64,000 nucleotides of DNA from Actinoplanes flavus (GTDB lineage: Bacteria > Actinomycetota > Actinomycetes > Mycobacteriales > Micromonosporaceae). The notes beneath the pieces were generated by a model. It worked only from the letters and a program-made list of their open reading frames with translations. It was not told the DNA's origin and did no database searches. Both the position numbers and the translations under genes were made by a program. Shown one piece after another: positions 31,303 through 38,750 of this stretch; position 1 is the first letter of the stretch; every line of letters begins with the position of its first letter. Location of the stretch: assembly GCF_017592555.1 (NCBI RefSeq), contig NZ_JAGFNS010000012.1:124001-188000 (forward strand), read 5' to 3'.

Positions 31303-32235
31303 TCAGGCCTCCACGAGTTCGGATTCCGGCGTGCTGGCGTCCTCGCGCAGGCTGCGGCCGGTCAGGGTGAGGAAGACGTCGTCCAGGGTCGGGCGGACGA
31401 CCTCGATCGAGTCCGGACCGAGGGCGGCCAGGCGGGCGGCGAGCCGGGGCCCGTCGTCGGTGGTGATCCGCACCCGGTCGCCGCGCTGTTCGCCGCCGGA
31501 CGCGCGCGCCGCCGCGGCCGCCTCGGCGGGGCCGGCGAAGCCCAGGATCACCCGGTCGCCGACGTGCTTCGCCTTGAGCTGCCGGGGCGTGTCGTCGGCG
31601 ATGATCCGGCCGTGGTCGATCACGATCACCCGCTCCGCCATCGAGTCGGCCTCGTCGAGGTAGTGCGTGGTGAGCACGATGGTGGTTCCGTGCTCGGCGC
31701 GCAGCCGCAGGATGTGCTCCTGGAGGTTGGCCCGGTTCTGCGGGTCCAGCCCGGTCGACGGTTCGTCGAGGAAGAGCAGCTCGGGCGCGTGGATGAGGCC
31801 CATCGCGATGTCCAGCCGGCGCCGCTGGCCGCCGGAGAGGGTGGAGACGGTCCGGTTCGCCACCTCGGCGAGGCCGAGCGACTCGATCAGCTCGTCGGCG
31901 CGGGCCCGGGCGGCGCGGACCCCCATGCCGTACGCCCGGCCCTGGCTGATCAGCTCGTCCCGGCCGCGCTGACTGTGCCCGGCGCCGTTGCCCTGGCCGA
32001 TGTACCCGATGCGGAGCCGCACCTCGCGCTGGTGGCGGACCACGTCGAAGCCGGCGACCTCGGCGCTGCCGCTGGTCGGGGGAATGAGGGTGGTCAGCAT
32101 CCGCAGGGTGGTCGACTTGCCGGCCCCGTTCGGGCCGAGCATCGCGACCAGCTCGCCCCGCGCCACCGTCAGATTGATGCCGTCGACCGCGCGCACGTCC
32201 TTGAAGTGCTTCGTCAGCTCTCGCGTCTCGATCAT
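31303..32235 (-). CDS. ABC exporter ATPase (DrrA-like)
   Basis: A 310-residue ATPase that powers the DrrB-like permease. Walker A is GPNGAGKST (about 36-44), the signature LSGGQRRRL, and Walker B LLFLDEPSTGLD. The C-terminal domain after about 220 (GDRVILGFAGPAEAAAA and following) is the DrrA-type extension. The ATG at 32235 begins the conserved MIETRELTKHFKDVRAVDG; an upstream extension would run into the divergent regulator gene. A GAGGA sits directly before it. Only 61 bases separate it from the WYL regulator, which probably controls it. Confidence 0.93.
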   Translation of the reverse strand: MIETRELTKHFKDVRAVDGINLTVARGELVAMLGPNGAGKSTTLRMLTTLIPPTSGSAEVAGFDVVRHQREVRLRIGYIGQGNGAGHSQRGRDELISQGRAYGMGVRAARARADELIESLGLAEVANRTVSTLSGGQRRRLDIAMGLIHAPELLFLDEPSTGLDPQNRANLQEHILRLRAEHGTTIVLTTHYLDEADSMAERVIVIDHGRIIADDTPRQLKAKHVGDRVILGFAGPAEAAAAARASGGEQRGDRVRITTDDGPRLAARLAALGPDSIEVVRPTLDDVFLTLTGRSLREDASTPESELVEA

Positions 32236-32255
32236 TCCTCGACGGTAGGGTTCAC

Positions 32256-32276
32256 TGCGGCCACTTTCTGACCGCA
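32256..32276. promoter_or_regulatory. Inverted repeat between the exporter and WYL regulator genes
   Basis: TGCGG (32256-32260) and CCGCA (32272-32276) form an inverted repeat with an 11-base spacer in the middle of the 61-base divergent gap. It is the best candidate for the site of the WYL regulator. The arms are short, so this is tentative. Confidence 0.35.
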
Positions 32277-32296
32277 ATCCGATGGAGTCTGGCGCC

Positions 32297-33250
32297 ATGG
32301 CGAATACGAGTGCACGGATGCTGCGGCTCCTGTCGCTGCTGCAGACACATCGCTACTGGCCCGGCTCGGAACTCGCCGAGCGCCTCGAGGTCAGCGCCCG
32401 CACGCTGCGCCGGGACGTCGACCGGCTGCGCGAGCTGGGCTATCCGGTGGACGCCTCACGCGGGGTGGCCGGCGGCTACCAGTTGCAGGCCGGCGCGGCC
32501 ATGCCGCCCCTGCTGCTCGACGACGAGGAGGCGGTCGCCATCGCGGTCGGGCTGCGCAGCGCCGCCGCCGGCGCGGTGGCCGGCTTCGAGGAGACCTCGG
32601 TCCGCGCGCTCGCCAAGGTGATCCAGCTGCTCCCACCCCGGCTCAGGCGCCGGATCGACGCCCTCCAGGCGGTCACCGCCCCGGGTGTGTTCGGTGGCGG
32701 CCCGGTCCTCGACGCCTTCACCCTGACCACCTGCGCGATGGCCTGCCGGGGTGAGGAGAGGTTGCGGTTCGACTACACCCCGCGGCAGGGCGAGTCCGCC
32801 CGCCGCCACGTCGAGCCGCACCGCCTCGTCTCGCTGGGCCGGCGGTGGTATCTGATCGCCTGGGACCTGGACCGTGGCGACTGGCGTAGTTTCCGCCTGG
32901 ACCGGCTGACCGGCCCGCAGCCGACCGGCGCCCGGTTCCGCCCTCGCGAGCTGCCCGGCGGCGACCCGGTGCGGTGGCTGCGCTCCCGGATGCGGACCAT
33001 CCCGAACCGGTACGCGGTGTCGGTCGTGGTGCAGACCGACGTGGCCACGATCCGCGGTTTCGTCGGCAACTGGGGCGAGGTGGAGGAACTGCCGGAGGGC
33101 GGCTGCCGGTTGCGGATGAACATCGACGACCTGGGCTGGCCGGTCATGGTGCTCGGGGTGCTGAACGCGCCCTTCACCGTGGAATCCCCGGACGAGCTGC
33201 GGGAACGGGTGCGCCGGGCGGGCGAGACGCTGCTGCGTGGCGCCGCATAG
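32297..33250 (+). CDS. YafY-type HTH-WYL transcriptional regulator
   Basis: A 317-residue regulator. The N-terminal helix-turn-helix (about 5-60) reads LLSLLQTHRYWPGSELAERL then VSARTLRRDVDRLRELGYPV, typical of the deoR-like HTH_11. A WYL domain follows (about 130-210; the WYL triad reads RRWYLIAWD) with a C-terminal WCX domain ending near 310. WYL domains bind nucleotide or nucleic-acid ligands. ATG 32297 is chosen over 32282 because GGAG lies eight bases before it. Divergent drrAB-like genes are the probable target. Confidence 0.9.
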   Translation: MANTSARMLRLLSLLQTHRYWPGSELAERLEVSARTLRRDVDRLRELGYPVDASRGVAGGYQLQAGAAMPPLLLDDEEAVAIAVGLRSAAAGAVAGFEETSVRALAKVIQLLPPRLRRRIDALQAVTAPGVFGGGPVLDAFTLTTCAMACRGEERLRFDYTPRQGESARRHVEPHRLVSLGRRWYLIAWDLDRGDWRSFRLDRLTGPQPTGARFRPRELPGGDPVRWLRSRMRTIPNRYAVSVVVQTDVATIRGFVGNWGEVEELPEGGCRLRMNIDDLGWPVMVLGVLNAPFTVESPDELRERVRRAGETLLRGAA

Positions 33251-33261
33251 GCGGCTGTGGA

Positions 33262-33290
33262 CGGACCGGCGCCCCCGTGGCGCCGGTCCG
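33262..33290. terminator. Hairpin between convergent genes
   Basis: CGGACCGGCGCC (33262-33273) pairs perfectly with GGCGCCGGTCCG (33279-33290), 12 bp with a five-base loop. It terminates the WYL regulator gene and possibly the convergent gene at 33369. Confidence 0.65.
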
Positions 33291-33368
33291 CAGTGAAGAA
33301 AATAGCGACCGGGTACGACAAGACTCCGTCACCTTTAACCGGGCGCTTATATAAATCTCGATGAAAAT

Positions 33369-34358
33369 CTAGCCGGCGCGCCGAACCGACTCGGCGACCT
33401 CGAGCGCCTGCTTCGCGGTGAACGACCGGGGCGTCATGACCCGGACGATCGAGCGGTCCGCGAGCCGCGCCTGAACCATCCAGAACTCGTAGGCCTGGAA
33501 GAGGTCGGCCGGCCGTCCCTGGACCGTCACCCGCCGCTGCCTCTGGAGACCCTGCACCTGCTCGTCCTGGAAGAGCGGCGCCGACTCCGGCGCCCACTGC
33601 ACCTGGAGGTCGATCTCCGGATGGGCCGGATCGCGGTACATCAGGATGCTCTCGTTCTTGAAGGCGGCCAGCTCCCAGCCGTCCGGGACGAGGCCCACGG
33701 TGACCTCGAACCGCAGCCGCTGCGGCTTGTCCTCGACCCGTCCGGCCAGCTCGATCAGCGCCTCGTCGGTGGCGTACCGGCCCTGACCGGTCAGGCGCAG
33801 CCACTCACCGGGCCGGTGCTCCCAGACCAGGACCAGCGGCAGAGCGCCACCGTCGGCCGACGACCCGGTGGACTCGATGATCCGGCCCGGGCGGCCGCCC
33901 ACCTCGACGTCGTGCTCGCCGATCCCCAGGAATCTCTTGTCGTAGTCCTTCTCCGTGCTGGTCAGGTAGACGTCGCTGCCGTCGCCGGCCAGGTAGACCG
34001 CGATCACCGGGTCGCCCGGGTTGGCGGTGAAGGTCGCCTCGCCGAGACCGGACAGCGTGTACGGGAACTCCGGGGCGCGCGCCGCCACCAGCCGGATCGG
34101 GCCGGCCTCGGTGGTGGTGGCGGTGGTGGGCGCCGGGTCCGCGGGACGGCCCCAGCGGGGCAGCGTGACCCCGGCGACCGCCACGGCCATCGCCAGGCCC
34201 AGCCCGGCCAGCGCCACGCGCCTGGTGAACGGGCGCCGGGCGGCAAGGGGGCGGGGGGCCTCGGCGTCGAGCAGCCGGGCGCGGGCCGCGTTCAGCACGG
34301 CGTCCGAGGGCGGAGCGGCGTCCGGGCCGTACGCGTCGAGCAGTTCGATGTCGTTCAC
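33369..34358 (-). CDS. Membrane-anchored sigma-operon protein (CU044_5270-like)
   Basis: A 329-residue protein with a short cytoplasmic N-terminus (about 1-45), one membrane segment at about 47-65 (VALAGLGLAMAVAVAGVTLP), a Thr/Pro-rich linker and a long extracellular domain. The start overlaps the sigma gene stop by four bases (34355-34358), so the pair is coupled. Such second genes in actinobacterial ECF operons often act as anti-sigma factors or sensors. Here the N-terminus (ELLDAYGPDAAPPSDAVLNAARARLLD) fits that idea but lacks a zinc motif. The function is inferred from context. Confidence 0.65.
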   Translation of the reverse strand: MNDIELLDAYGPDAAPPSDAVLNAARARLLDAEAPRPLAARRPFTRRVALAGLGLAMAVAVAGVTLPRWGRPADPAPTTATTTEAGPIRLVAARAPEFPYTLSGLGEATFTANPGDPVIAVYLAGDGSDVYLTSTEKDYDKRFLGIGEHDVEVGGRPGRIIESTGSSADGGALPLVLVWEHRPGEWLRLTGQGRYATDEALIELAGRVEDKPQRLRFEVTVGLVPDGWELAAFKNESILMYRDPAHPEIDLQVQWAPESAPLFQDEQVQGLQRQRRVTVQGRPADLFQAYEFWMVQARLADRSIVRVMTPRSFTAKQALEVAESVRRAG

Positions 34359-34918
34359 TTCTCCACCTCCAGGGGCGCGAGCACGGCACGGGTCACCTTG
34401 CGGGCCCGGTTGATACGGGAGCGGACGGTGCCGACCGGGATGTCCAGGGCGGCCGCGATCTCCGCGTACGAAAGCTGGGCATAGGCGAGCAGCAACAGCG
34501 CGTCGCGGTCCCGGGCCTTGAGTCTCGCCAGCGCCGCGGCGAGGTCGGCGCGCAGCGCCACGGCGTCCACCCGGTCGTCGGCGGAGTCGTCGGTGTGCGG
34601 GCGCGGCTGTTCCCCGGCGGCCCGGGCCAGCGCCCGGTAGTGCCGCTCCTCCTGCCGGACGTGCCGGTGCAGCACGTTGGTGGCGATGCCGAAGAGCCAG
34701 GCGCGGACCTCCAGGCCGATCGGCCGGTACGAGTCGCGCCTGCGGAAGGCGATCAGGAACGTCTCGGCGAGCAGGTCGTCCGCGGGCGCCCCGATCCGGC
34801 GGGCGAGATAGCGGTGGATCGCCACCGCGTGCCGGTCGAAGAGCGGCGCGAACTGTTCCGGATCCCGTAGCGATTCCCGGATCAGCACGTCGTCGGCGAT
34901 GTGCATCAGGTCGGTCAC
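34355..34918 (-). CDS. ECF RNA polymerase sigma factor
   Basis: A 187-residue sigma factor. Region 2 spans about 18-85 (FDRHAVAIHRYLARRIGAPADDLLAETFLIAFRRR... and WLFGIATNVLHRHVR), and region 4 about 120-175 (LKARDRDALLLLAYAQLSYAEIAAALDIPVGTVRSRINRAR). The GTG at 34918 is used; an ATG four codons later is equally possible. It differs clearly from the SigE-type factor at 4239. The next gene is translationally coupled. Confidence 0.9.
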   Translation of the reverse strand: MTDLMHIADDVLIRESLRDPEQFAPLFDRHAVAIHRYLARRIGAPADDLLAETFLIAFRRRDSYRPIGLEVRAWLFGIATNVLHRHVRQEERHYRALARAAGEQPRPHTDDSADDRVDAVALRADLAAALARLKARDRDALLLLAYAQLSYAEIAAALDIPVGTVRSRINRARKVTRAVLAPLEVEK

Positions 34919-34960
34919 ACCAGTTGATGCCCGCGGCGCGGGATCGGGTTCACGAAATCT

Positions 34961-35467
34961 TCAGATGGTCCGGGAGAAGCGCCAGGACCAGGCGTTGTCG
35001 GCCTCGGTGGAGCCGTAGGTGCGGCGCCGCTCCACCCGGCGGAAGCCGCGCGCCTCGTAGAACGGGATGCCGAGCTCGTTGCCCTCCAGCGCGGCCACCC
35101 ACATCTCGGTCGCGCCCAGCTGCCGGATCTGGTCGGTGATCCGGTCCAGCAGCAGCGTGCCGAGACCGCGACCGCGCTCGTCCGGGTCCAGGTAGAGCAC
35201 GAACAGCTCGCCCACGCCGGGCGCGGTGAGCCCGCCGCCGGCCGCGCCGACCACCCGGCCGTCCTCCTCGGCCACCTGGTAGCCGAGCCAGCCCGGGGGA
35301 GTCGCGGTGATCTCCCTGGCCACCCGCTCGGCGTTGTAGAACTCGATGAGCATCCGCTCGATGAACTCCGGCGACAGCAGGTCCGGGTAGGTGGTCAGGT
35401 AGCCCCGCGTACAGATGTCGCGGATCGCCGCCACGTCGGAGCCGGTCGCCGCCCGCACCTCAGCCAT
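34961..35467 (-). CDS. GNAT-family N-acetyltransferase
   Basis: A 168-residue acetyltransferase with a complete core. LFVLYLDPDERGRGLGTLLLDRITDQIRQLG holds motif A with R-G-R-G-L-G, and GNELGIPFYEARGFRRVERR is motif B. The N-terminus (EVRAATGSDVAAIRDIC) is the usual first strand and helix of the fold. Its start lies inside the last eight bases of the upstream GNAT gene, so the two acetyltransferases are co-translated. Substrate unknown. Confidence 0.88.
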   Translation of the reverse strand: MAEVRAATGSDVAAIRDICTRGYLTTYPDLLSPEFIERMLIEFYNAERVAREITATPPGWLGYQVAEEDGRVVGAAGGGLTAPGVGELFVLYLDPDERGRGLGTLLLDRITDQIRQLGATEMWVAALEGNELGIPFYEARGFRRVERRRTYGSTEADNAWSWRFSRTI

Positions 35468-36005
35468 GGACGGAGGATAGGCCGCGCTGCCGGATGTGGT
35501 CGTCGTGCCACTCGGAACCGACCCGGAACCGTTTCACCCCTACCACCTCGAAGCCGTGCTTGGCGTAGAACCGGGCGGCCCGCTCGTTCCGCTGGTTGAC
35601 GCCGAGCCAGCAGGTCGCCGCGCCGGTCTTCGCCGCGGCGTGCAGGGTGCCGGTCATCAGCTCGGCCGCCGCGCCGCCGCCGTGCCGCTCCGGCGCCAGA
35701 TAGAACTTGCTCAGCTCGATGCTGGTCGCCGCGTCCACCACCCGTGCCACGTCCGGGTCGCCGATCGGGCCCCCGACCAGCATCGAATAGCCCACCGGAT
35801 GATCGTCGACCGACACCAGCAGCAGAATCCGCCCCGGGTCGGCGAGGTAGCGGCCGAAGCTCTCCACCGACAGGTGCGCGGCCACGAACGCGTCGATGTC
35901 GGCCTGCGCCGTCCCGGGCGGACAGGCCAGGCCGAACGTGCGGGCGGCCAGATCATGCAGCGACTGCTCGTCACCCTGGGTGGCGAAGCGTGTGGTGATC
36001 GTCAT
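35460..36005 (-). CDS. GNAT-family N-acetyltransferase
   Basis: A 181-residue acetyltransferase. ELSKFYLAPERHGGGAAAELMTGTLHAA carries motif A (R-H-G-G-G-A), and GVNQRNERAARFYAKHGFEVVG is motif B. ATG 36005, before TITTRFATQGDEQ, is preferred; the longer frame upstream overlaps the divergent GH20 promoter. The gene overlaps the following GNAT by eight bases. The two proteins are not close paralogues by eye. Confidence 0.88.
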   Translation of the reverse strand: MTITTRFATQGDEQSLHDLAARTFGLACPPGTAQADIDAFVAAHLSVESFGRYLADPGRILLLVSVDDHPVGYSMLVGGPIGDPDVARVVDAATSIELSKFYLAPERHGGGAAAELMTGTLHAAAKTGAATCWLGVNQRNERAARFYAKHGFEVVGVKRFRVGSEWHDDHIRQRGLSSVHG

Positions 36006-36017
36006 GGGAAAACTGTT

Positions 36018-36023
36018 TACAAT
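36018..36023 (+). promoter_or_regulatory. Predicted -10 box for a leaderless GH20 transcript
   Basis: TACAAT matches TATAAT at five of six positions and ends seven bases before the GTG at 36031. That places the transcription start at, or next to, the start codon. No ribosome site is seen, which is consistent with a leaderless mRNA. Confidence 0.45.
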
Positions 36024-36030
36024 CTTCAGA

Positions 36031-37434
36031 GTGAGCGAGCGGACGGTGCAACTCGGCGATGTTATCCCTCGGCCGGCCTCGGTGCGGCCCGTCTCGGACG
36101 CGACGTTTCCCATCAATTCCGGTACGGCCGTCAGCGCGCCGCCGGAGCTGACGGACGTCGCCGCGCACCTCGGCCTGCCGCTGTCGCCGGACGGCGCGAT
36201 CCGCCTGAGCCTGGACCCGGAACTGCCCGCCGAGGGCTACCGGCTGGAGATCACCGCGGACCGCGTGACCCTCGCCGGCGGCGCCCCGGCGGGCGTCTTC
36301 TGGGGCGTGCAGACGCTGCGCCAGCTCGGCCCGGTGCTGCCCGGCGGTGTCGTCGAGGACCACCCGCGGTACGCCTACCGGGGCGCCATGCTCGACCTGG
36401 CCCGGCACTTCTTCACCCCGGACGAGGTGCGGGCGCACATCGACCTGCTGGTCCAGTTCAAGATCAATCATCTGCACCTGCATCTCACCGACGACCAGGG
36501 CTGGCGGCTGGAGATCCCCGGCTGGCCCCGGCTCACCGAGGTCGGCGGCGGCCCGGGCACCGGTGTGGACGGGGCCGGCTCGGGTTTCCTGACCTGCGCC
36601 GAGTACTCCGGCCTGGTCGCCTACGCCGCCGACCGGTTCGTCACCGTGGTGCCGGAGATCGACATGCCCGGCCACGTGAACGCGGTGCAGGTCGCCTACC
36701 CCGAGCTGACCGCCGACGGGCAGCCGGTCGCGCCGCGCACCGACGCCGAGGTGGGTTACAGCTCGCTGGTGGCCGGCAAGGAGGAGACGTACACCTTCGT
36801 CGAGGCCGTCCTGAAGACGGTCGCCGACCTGACCCCCGGCCCCTACCTGCACATCGGCGGCGACGAGTGCATGGCCACGCCGCCGGGCGACTACCGCGCC
36901 TTCCTGGACCGGGTGCTGCCGATCCCGGCCGCCCACGGCAAGAGCGTCATCGGCTGGCACGAGATCGCCGCCGTCGACCTGCCGGAGACCGCGATCGTGC
37001 AGTTCTGGCGGATCGAGGAGTCCGACGAGGCGGTGGCCCGGGCCGCGGCGTCCGGCCGGCGCGTCATCGTCTCCCCGGCCGACCGCACCTACCTCGACAT
37101 GAAGTACGACGCCGCGAGCCCGCTCGGGCTGGACTGGGCCGGGCACCTGACGGTCGAGCGGGCGTACGACTGGGACCCGGCGGAGCGGCTGCCCGGAGTC
37201 GGCGAGGAGGCGATCCTCGGCGTCGAGGCGCCGCTCTGGTCGGAGACCCTGCGCAGCGTCGACGACGTGCGCTACCTGACCTTCCCCCGGCTGCCCGCGG
37301 TGGCCGAGGTGGCCTGGTCACCGCGCGGAAGCCGGGACTGGACGTCGTTCCGGGAGCGGCTGGCCGCCTTCGGGCCGCGCTGGACCGCCGCCGGGATCAC
37401 CTTCCATCGAACGCCCGAGATCGACTGGCACTGA
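36031..37434 (+). CDS. GH20 beta-N-acetylhexosaminidase
   Basis: A 467-residue enzyme removing terminal GlcNAc or GalNAc. Residues about 8-105 form the GH20b domain (VIPRPASV start), followed by the barrel. The catalytic pair is D278-E279 in HIGGDE, used in substrate-assisted catalysis, with HLTDDQGWRLEI (about 151-162) and PEIDMPGH also conserved. No signal peptide is visible, so it probably works on imported chito-oligosaccharides or muropeptide sugars. GTG 36031 is the favoured start; an ATG at 36004 is an in-frame alternative. The last 38 bases overlap the convergent P450 gene. Confidence 0.9.
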   Translation: MSERTVQLGDVIPRPASVRPVSDATFPINSGTAVSAPPELTDVAAHLGLPLSPDGAIRLSLDPELPAEGYRLEITADRVTLAGGAPAGVFWGVQTLRQLGPVLPGGVVEDHPRYAYRGAMLDLARHFFTPDEVRAHIDLLVQFKINHLHLHLTDDQGWRLEIPGWPRLTEVGGGPGTGVDGAGSGFLTCAEYSGLVAYAADRFVTVVPEIDMPGHVNAVQVAYPELTADGQPVAPRTDAEVGYSSLVAGKEETYTFVEAVLKTVADLTPGPYLHIGGDECMATPPGDYRAFLDRVLPIPAAHGKSVIGWHEIAAVDLPETAIVQFWRIEESDEAVARAAASGRRVIVSPADRTYLDMKYDAASPLGLDWAGHLTVERAYDWDPAERLPGVGEEAILGVEAPLWSETLRSVDDVRYLTFPRLPAVAEVAWSPRGSRDWTSFRERLAAFGPRWTAAGITFHRTPEIDWH

Positions 37435-38659
37435 CCGGGCGGATCACCGCGTGCTCCGGGACGACCACCTGGATCCGGTCGCGGGGCAGCGCCGGAATCC
37501 GGGACAGGTCGATCGCGGTGTTCTGCGGCGGCAGATAGTGGTCCAGCGCCGCGAGCCGCCGGACCAGGGCGCCGAGCACGGCGACGGTGATCTTCTCGCC
37601 CGGGCAGCGGTGCCCGGTCCGGGGATCCCCGCCGCCCTGCGGGATCAGGTCGAAGTCGCCGGTCTCCCGGCCGAGGAACCGCTCCGGCGAGAACGCGTAC
37701 GGGTCCGGCCACAGCTGCGGGTCGTGGTTCTGCCCGTAGACGTCGAGCAGCACCAGCGTCCCGGTCGGGATCGGCTCGCCCTGGAAGAAGGCGTCCCGGA
37801 CGGCCCGGCCACCGAGGAACGGGGCGAACGGGTAGAACCGCCGCACCTCCTGCACGAACGCCTCGGTGTACTCCTCGTCGCCGGAGCAGATCCGGGCCTG
37901 GTGACGCGGCCACATGTCCATGGCATGCGCCGCGAACACCAGGTACCAGGCCACTGCGATGGTCGGGCGGATGATGTTCAGCAGCTCGACGGCGGCCACC
38001 CGCGGATCCAGCCGGGCGCCGTCCTCGGTGTGGTGCGCCACGGCGGACAGGGCGGTGTCCGAGCGAGGCTTCGCCCGTACCGTTGAAATGATTGTGGAAA
38101 ATCGCCGCTCCTCCCGGCGGCGTGCCGCGAAAGCCCGCGCGGTGCGCGGCCCGACCGTCGCGAACCCGTCGACCATCGACGCGCAATGCCTGGCCAGGGC
38201 ATTCACCTCACGCTCCCGCAGGGGTACGCCCACCCAGCGCGACACCGCGGCGGCGATGATCCGGGTCGACTCGTCGAAGAGCCGCACCGGCGGACCGCCC
38301 CGCCACCGTTCGGCGGCCGAGTCGAACTCCTCCCCGGCCAATTCCGCCAGCCGGTCGGCGCCGTCGTCCGTCAGCAGCGACGTGAACAGCGCCTTCCGGT
38401 GCCGGTGCGCCGACCCGTCCAGGGTCTGCACCCCACCGCGGCCGAAGAGGGTCCGCACCGCGAGTTCCGGCAGCGCCGTGTGCCGCTCCACGTTGCCGGT
38501 GCCGTAGAAGAACTGCGCCGCGGACGGGCCGCAGATGCCGACGGCCGGCCGGCCCAGCACCCGGGTCCGCACCGCGCCGCCACCCGCCCGGCGGCGCAGA
38601 TCGGGCAGCCACGCGTACCCCTTCAGGGCGACGGCCAGTGTCTGATCGAGGTCAGCCAT
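37397..38659 (-). CDS. CYP152-family cytochrome P450 peroxygenase
   Basis: A 420-residue haem enzyme that would use H2O2 to hydroxylate fatty acids. The haem loop reads PQGGGDPRTGHRCPGE with the ligand C352, the particular form of CYP152. The I-helix has NIIRPTIAVAWY with R231-P232, the arginine that binds the fatty-acid carboxylate and replaces the usual acid-alcohol pair. ExxR is E271-V-R-R274. The residue matching position 85 of BS-beta and OleT is Q78 (GVQTLDG), as in hydroxylases rather than His of the OleT decarboxylase. ATG 38659 is the start; TTATAC lies upstream without a ribosome site. Confidence 0.9.
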   Translation of the reverse strand: MADLDQTLAVALKGYAWLPDLRRRAGGGAVRTRVLGRPAVGICGPSAAQFFYGTGNVERHTALPELAVRTLFGRGGVQTLDGSAHRHRKALFTSLLTDDGADRLAELAGEEFDSAAERWRGGPPVRLFDESTRIIAAAVSRWVGVPLREREVNALARHCASMVDGFATVGPRTARAFAARRREERRFSTIISTVRAKPRSDTALSAVAHHTEDGARLDPRVAAVELLNIIRPTIAVAWYLVFAAHAMDMWPRHQARICSGDEEYTEAFVQEVRRFYPFAPFLGGRAVRDAFFQGEPIPTGTLVLLDVYGQNHDPQLWPDPYAFSPERFLGRETGDFDLIPQGGGDPRTGHRCPGEKITVAVLGALVRRLAALDHYLPPQNTAIDLSRIPALPRDRIQVVVPEHAVIRPVSASRSRAFDGR

Positions 38660-38750
38660 ACCGCTTCGTATAACCAGCAGTCCGGGCACGAAACGGTTAC
38701 GTACGGTTTTGGCCCTACGCTGGGTGGCCGATCTGCGGGAGGAGTGCGGC

